From contig CM060849.1 of the NCBI GenBank assembly GCA_030737835.1, positions 24,684,855 through 24,748,854 on the forward strand: DNA of 64,000 nt. The letters run 5' to 3'. The stretch is from Acorus gramineus (taxonomy: Eukaryota; Streptophyta; Magnoliopsida; Acorales; Acoraceae). Position 1 is the stretch's first letter. Each line of letters opens with the position of its first letter. Positions 58,660 through 64,000 of this stretch are shown in pieces. The notes beneath the pieces were generated by a model. The model was not told where the DNA came from, searched no databases, and worked only from the letters and a program-made list of their open reading frames with translations. Position numbers and translations under genes: made by a program.

Positions 58660-58915
58660 AACCAAATCGAGCTCTGGCCTGTTTGGAAACAGGTTTGGGC
58701 AGCTTTTGTGTTTGCAGGAAACTGTTTTTCCCAAACCAAACCTGTTTCCAAACAAAAAATTGGGGTCAAAAGATGCTGACATATTTTTGTGAAAAAATGA
58801 TCAAAACTTGAGTTTTTCAGAAGCTGTGAATAGACAGTTTCTTGCAAAATCAGATTTAAACCTAGCTTTTGCCTAAAATTAGTTTTGCAACAGTGCATCC
58901 AAATGCAACCTCAAT
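58660..58915. mobile_element. Possible small MITE
   Basis: GGCCTGTTTGGAAACAGG on the left and GTGCATCCAAATGCAACC on the right are loosely inverted. Interior motifs CAAACCTGTTTCCAAAC repeat the left end. No exact target duplication, so low confidence. Confidence 0.35.
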
Positions 58916-59379
58916 CTTATTATAAATTTTAACAATTCTAAAATTTAAAATTTAAATATTTTCTTAAGAATTAATTTAATGTCAATTGAACAATAAATAA
59001 ACATTTATATCCATAAAACAACTCTTCTTATTTTTCTAGCAACTCTGTATATTTTTACGACAATATATTTGGTTATTTCAATTATTAAAATTTGTTAATA
59101 TACCATGTAGGATGAGTTTATATCTCATTTTTATTTTTATAAAATCAAAGTACTCAACTTTAACTACCCTTCATTTTTTTCTTTTCTTCACATGTATATG
59201 ACTTTGGAATATATCACATTATTTGATATATAAATAATTATATTTAAATATAAGAACAAAAAACTTCCATATAAATATTAAATATAGACTATATAGCCCA
59301 CCCCAATATATCATCCACACACACACACACATATATATTAGTTACTTATTAAAAGGATTTCGATCCAGCATTTTCATTT

Positions 59380-60010
59380 TCTTTTTTATCTTTTAAAAAA
59401 TTGATTAATTACTAATATATCTATTACTTATATATTACTTTTACTTGTTAAAAGGATTATGATCCAGCTTTTTCATTTTCTTTTTTATCCTTTAAACAAT
59501 TGATTAATTACTCATACACATTTATTTAGATTTTAAAATTTTAATATTATCTAACGATACACAGGATTTAATAGACTTTTATTTATAAACACAATTTTCA
59601 TTTTTATTGAATGATTATTTATTTTATGCAACTATCATTATTTTTATTTTTATTTTATATATAATTGAGAAAGTTGTATCACGTGCTTTGACACGTATAT
59701 GATAACTAGTATATATATATTATCAATAAAAGAGTGTATGATTTAAAAAATAAATAAAAGAAATCAATATGGATTATAATTGTGTACAAATATCATTTTC
59801 CTATATATTATCAGATTCCTTATATATTTCAGTTTTGTAAAAAAAAAAAACATGATTACGCTTTTTTTCCTTCTCTATCTATCTGAACATGTGCGTGCTC
59901 TGTCTTTCTCTCTTCCCCTCTCTCTCTCTATCTAGACAGCGCGTGTTCTCTCTCTCTCTCTCTCTCCCCCCCCCCCTCTCTCTCTATCTTTATCTCTACA
60001 CGCTAAGACA
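59380..60010 (+). repeat. Dispersed repeat, copy B
   Basis: Second copy of the 57300-57900 repeat, preceded by a partial extra unit at 59340-59450. It ends in a longer (CT)n/C-run tract (59947-59985, CTCTCTCTCT...CCCCCCCCCC). Confidence 0.75.
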
Positions 60011-60029
60011 AAATTTGCTTTGAAAACTC

Positions 60030-60960
60030 TAGGTTTTGAACATTTAGTTCTTTCTTGATGTGGTCTTTTGCCCACCCAATATTATCAACTTGTGTGGTCC
60101 TCTTATTTGACACTTTTGAATGGTTGTTATTGTTAATATTATGTATGTTATTATGTGGCATTTATATATTTATATTTAATTAGCTACTAGATGTTATTCC
60201 ATAAGAAAATATTTATGAGAATAATTGGAAGATCAACAAATTAATTTATGGCATCTAAAATGTTTTATAGACAGAGTAAAACATTGTTAGTCCTCCAAAT
60301 TCATTCATGTACAAAACTTCATTTTGATTATCAATTGAGTAATGAGAAAACTCAATGCTTTTGATGGTTATAAGTTATGAAGAACCAAAAGCTATTAGAG
60401 TGAGTTACGGAAATGCTAAAGGTTATTGGATATATATCCATTTTTCCATATAAAACTCATGAATTAATGGAGAATGGATTATGGAAACACTAAAGGGCAT
60501 TGAAAACTTATGTAAGTTATTGGTTAATGAAAATAATAGGAATACTAATTTCATGCATAACTCATGGATTAATGGAATAAGTTATGGAAATACTAATGGC
60601 TTTTGATGGGAAGACCAAAGATTGATGAAGATGCCTATATAAGGATGAGGTCCCAAATTATACTCTCATACACTTACACATTCACAACTTGTGTAAGAAA
60701 TTCCTACACCACAATTGCTACCTATTAAGATAGATCAAAGAAGATCTCAACTAAAGAAGGTCAAGTCTGAGTATTTTTGGCACACCACTCACCTTGATAT
60801 CATGGAACAAGGTTAGTGATATATTGTGTAATTTTGTTATGAAAAAATTCACTATGTTTTTATTCATCAGAATTGTAAACTTAAAAATTTTGCATAATGA
60901 TAAAGTTTTAACAGTTATGACCTTCTCAAACCTTCAAATAAAGACCTTGAGTTAAGCACG
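60030..60960 (+). repeat. Possible solo LTR or retroelement leader
   Basis: Contains internal tandem copies of a TTATGGAAA(T/C)(A/G)CTAA...CATG(A/G)ATTAATGG unit (about 60408-60605). A promoter-like CCTATATAAGGATGAGG follows at 60632, then ACACTTACACATTCACAACT and a terminal-like stretch. Layout resembles U3/R/U5 of an LTR, but no second copy is present. Confidence 0.4.
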
Positions 60961-60994
60961 GGGAAAACCTCAATAAGGAGCTTTTTGGTTCACC

Positions 60995-61505
60995 TTTCTT
61001 TTCAACCAGGTACAATATGTAGAGTGTAGACTAGGGCAAGGTCGACCTTAAGTATAAACGAGCTAGATCAGGCCTTACAAGGATTTTTAAAACGAGGTCC
61101 CCCATACATTTTCACAAGCGAAGAAAAACAACCAATAAATATCACACCTTTTTTTTTCCTCATAAATACAGTCCTCGTATTGGTTCACAAATTTGGACAT
61201 AAAATAATTATACGAGATGATTTTCTCTTTGGCTATTACTTTTATTTTCTTCTCAATTTTGATATTTTTGGTCTTTTCTATTATTTCTTTTCAACCAGAT
61301 ACAATATAGATTAGGGCATGGTCAATCATGAGTGGTAAGCGAACCAGATCAAGTCTCCATTTACATTTTCAAAGGCGAACTAAGTACAATCTCCATATCG
61401 GTTTATATATTGCTTATCTGGACCTAAAATAATTACACGAGATGATTTTCTCTTTGGCTGTTATTTCTTTCTTAATTTTGATATATTTTGTCTTTTCTAT
61501 TTAAT
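60995..61505 (+). repeat. Tandem duplication of a 220-290 bp unit
   Basis: Copies start at about 60995 and 61285 with TTTCTTTTCAACCAG(G/A)TACA. Both contain ACGAGATGATTTTCTCTTTG and end near TTTTGTCTTTTCTAT. The first copy has extra sequence. Non-coding. Confidence 0.75.
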
Positions 61506-61509
61506 TATT

Positions 61510-62270
61510 ATTATTTATTTAAAATATAGTCAGATAAGTAAAAAATGAACTATATCTATTTTTTATTAGATATAATTATCAGAGTTTAATCTAACAAATA
61601 TATCTATAATACTTCTTTTTAGGATTAAAGCTATTCTTTCCTTATCCAACATCTTATTCTGGAAACAAATGAGGTTGATAAGGATACAGGGTTCCACCAT
61701 GGGAGGGGGATCTTTGGCCTAGTCATCCTTAACCTTGACATACATTGACTTTCAAGAATAAAGATTTAATTCTATTTTCAATTTTTCATATTATGTGCCT
61801 TTATTTATAAAAAAAAAAATTGTAACAAAGTAACCCTTGTATGAATGTATATACCCGGCGAATAGTATGAACATAGATGCAGAGTTTTTAAATATTTTCA
61901 AATAATGTTAACGTACACTTTAGGAAAGCACCTTTTAGGAACACCTTTTGGGAACAACTTTTTGTTTTTTTTTTTTTTTTTATGAATTAAAGCCACCATG
62001 GCCAAAGACAAAACATCTTTGAATGAGTCTCCAATCCATAGTGGTGACACTTTTACAAGCAATACAAATGGAAAAAGCTTTGCAAAGAAAATGACAATAC
62101 ACCGTGGCCGCCATGCCTATCATCCACACAATAATTTCAATGTTGTATTACATTATGTGTATCTCCTATTCTACTGTATCAAATTATATGTCGTTACATG
62201 CATTCTTATATAAAGGTTCTCCGCAAATTTGTGTCTTCTAACATGATATATGTTAAATAAAACCTGTGTT
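61510..62270. other. Intergenic, no recognised gene
   Basis: AT-rich. The 71-codon frame at 61998-62213 has no family resemblance and follows a T-run. I do not call it a gene. Confidence 0.4.
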
Positions 62271-62278
62271 TTTTTTAT

Positions 62279-62802
62279 AGAAAAAAAAATTAATATAACT
62301 CTCTAGAAAGTTAGTTAAATTGGTTTTAATTCTTGTAAAATAAAAAAATCGTCATATGTCTAGAAAGAATGTATGGTTGATGGATTTAACCCCTGAATTA
62401 AAGCGCTCCAATAGGGATTTGTGACGATTTTTTAATTTTACATGGATTAAAACCGATTTAGTTAATTTTTAAAAGGCTAATATTGATTTTTCCTTTTTTG
62501 TTTTATATAAAAGAGTATAGACATGTTTTTCCTTGTTTCTAGAAAAAAAAATTAATATAACTCTCTAGAAAGTTAGTTAAATTGGTTTTAATTCTTGTAA
62601 AATAAAAAAATCGTCATATGTCTAGAAAGAATGTATGGTTGATGGATTTAACCCCTGAATTAAAGCGCTCTAATAGGGACTTGTGACAATTTTTTAATTT
62701 TACATGGATTAAAACTGATTTAGTTAATTTTTAAAAGGCTAATATTGATTTTTCCTTTTTTGTTTTATATAAAAGAGTATAGACATGTTTTTCCTTGTTT
62801 CT
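62279..62802 (+). repeat. 262-bp MITE-like unit in tandem, nearly identical copies
   Basis: Copies at 62279-62540 and 62541-62802 differ at only a few positions (for example CCAATAGGGATTT against CTAATAGGGACTT). Each copy is itself a loose inverted repeat (TTAATATAACTCTCTAGAAA against GGCTAATATTGATTTTTCC). High identity means a recent duplication or an assembly repeat. Confidence 0.85.
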
Positions 62803-63211
62803 TTCGGAGATTGCTCTTGCTTTTTCTGCTTGTTTTTTCTTGTTTTTTTTTATTTTTCGCACATCTTCATATTTGTACTTTGACTTTCAGTTATGAAATC
62901 GTGGTAACAATTTTTATTTTTTTCAAAAAAAAAAGAAAGAGCATATACATGAGGTGGTATTAGTTGCCCCCTATACAATGTATATGAGACTGTTCCTGAC
63001 ACTATTCCAATGACAAACAGTTTGTTATGTGATGTCACAGGTTAATTAAAAGGAAAATGATATGTCCAACCAACCCCAATTACAGTCTATACTATTTTTT
63101 TTTTTATATATAAAAATCGTAAACTCTCCCATTGAAGTATATGGTGTTATATGAAATGAAATATATACTAAGATCAGTAGTGTATTTTTTTACATTGAAA
63201 AAATATTTTTT
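62803..63211. other. Intergenic, no recognised gene
   Basis: T-rich, then AT-rich sequence. The short frames lack family resemblance. Nothing recognised. Confidence 0.4.
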
Positions 63212-64000
63212 TTATTTATAGTATGATAAAACCCCATACACTATAATAACATAATATATACTACGCTTTGCGAAGAGAGATCGATCAGTGACCACTCCCC
63301 CATCCGCTAACCAGAAATTGCGAACCGAGCCCTCCTGTAACTGGGAATTGCTTGCAGAAAAGGTAGTCACCGCACCAAACGTCCCTCCAGAAAAGTATAC
63401 TGGACCTCGAATCGACTTCCCACTTGACCATATGTCCAGTTCTTCCCTGTCGCCGAGCATGCCTTTGCATAGAGGCGATGCCCGTGCACTGACTGCCGGC
63501 CACCGTTGCGTGCCCATCCCAAGACCACCTAGCGATCGCGGAAAATCCTAACCTACTGGCATGACTGATTGCAGAGCCAGCGCCGCGCCACTGCCATTTT
63601 GAAAGAAGAGCCCTGTTCATGTCGTGGAGGTCGAGAATCCCCAGCCCGCCTGCCTCTTTCCTCAGACACACATTGGGCTAGTTCATTAGGTGGGGTGTAA
63701 TCGCCGCATTGCGCGCGCCCTACCAAAAGAACCTTCAGCAAATTAACCACTTCGATCAATCCGATCAAACACTCCAGCTAGGATGCGGAACACTGAGAGG
63801 AAAAATAACGGCAAGGAGGTGAGGACAGCTTGCAACAAAATTAATCCCCCCCAGCCCCTGTAGCTCAAGAACCTTCCCTTCCATCCCACGAGGCGTCTCT
63901 GGAAGAGCTCGACGAGTGGGTCCCAATCCATCTTCTTCATCCTACCACACACCAGCGGCAGCCCTAGCAAACGTGTCGGGAAAGACTGAACGGCACATCC
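63212..64000 (-). pseudogene. Decayed L1-type LINE ORF2, C-terminal part, runs off the window
   Basis: On the - strand 63970-63743 reads [20 protein letters not shown] then [20 protein letters not shown], the block after the reverse transcriptase in plant L1 ORF2. After frameshifts it continues as RKEAGGLGILDLHDMNRALL and SKWQW (63665-63570) and FWRDVWCGD (about 63395), the usual downstream blocks. Frame changes near 63745, 63660 and 63550 show decay. GC content is higher than the surroundings. The 3' end near 63212 lacks a clear poly(A). Confidence 0.8.

Noticed and set aside
1-64000. A novel multi-gene operon-like or defence system
   Set aside because: Only SPY and two NAC genes look functional. 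All other coding signals are transposon pol or gene fragments, and nothing suggests a new coordinated system.

Overview
The window is nuclear DNA of a flowering plant. Evidence: AT-rich intergenic sequence, GT-AG introns, a 17-coding-exon SPINDLY (SPY) gene, plant-specific NAC genes, and many plant-type transposons (Ty1/copia, CACTA, hAT, Mutator-like, Tourist-like, L1-type LINE, tRNA-SINE). I cannot place it below angiosperm. No prokaryotic features apply.

Layout. 0-8 kb: AT-rich intergenic DNA with an old LTR-type non-autonomous element (1909-5549) whose interior is a 26-bp minisatellite of about 60 units. 8.5-25.9 kb, + strand: one SPY gene (predicted 904 aa, TPR O-fucosyltransferase), with a 5'-leader intron and a short upstream ORF. 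Its introns hold at least six insertions: three LINE-like retroposons, one tRNA-SINE and two fold-back elements, most with readable target-site duplications. 28.7-46.1 kb, - strand: a head-to-tail tandem duplication carrying two intact three-exon NAC genes of the NAC090/NAC061 type. Unit 1 (28.7-34.2 kb) gained a CACTA element that itself contains an hAT element. Unit 2 (34.6-46.1 kb) roughly doubled in length by gaining a Mutator-like element, a fold-back element, a decayed copia element, an hAT element and a MITE inside NAC intron 2. 46.8-50.4 kb: a second, internally deleted copia element with 97-bp terminal repeats and a GC-rich 5' leader. 50.8-62.8 kb: fold-back elements, MITEs, tandem and dispersed repeats, and a genomic fragment of a glutamate synthase (GOGAT) gene with its splice sites (53.95-54.30 kb). 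63.2-64 kb: decayed L1-type LINE on the - strand, running off the window.

Three genes look functional: SPY and the two NAC paralogues. SPY is known to modify DELLA and other nuclear/cytosolic proteins. NAC090-like factors are known in salicylate, leaf senescence and defence control. Nothing in the sequence links them beyond proximity. I found no convincing new multi-gene system. The most useful observations are the SPY upstream ORF and triplicated leader/intron segment, the timed insertion history of the NAC duplication with paralogue-specific start codon and TATA changes, a family of fold-back elements sharing one terminal motif, and the GOGAT fragment.
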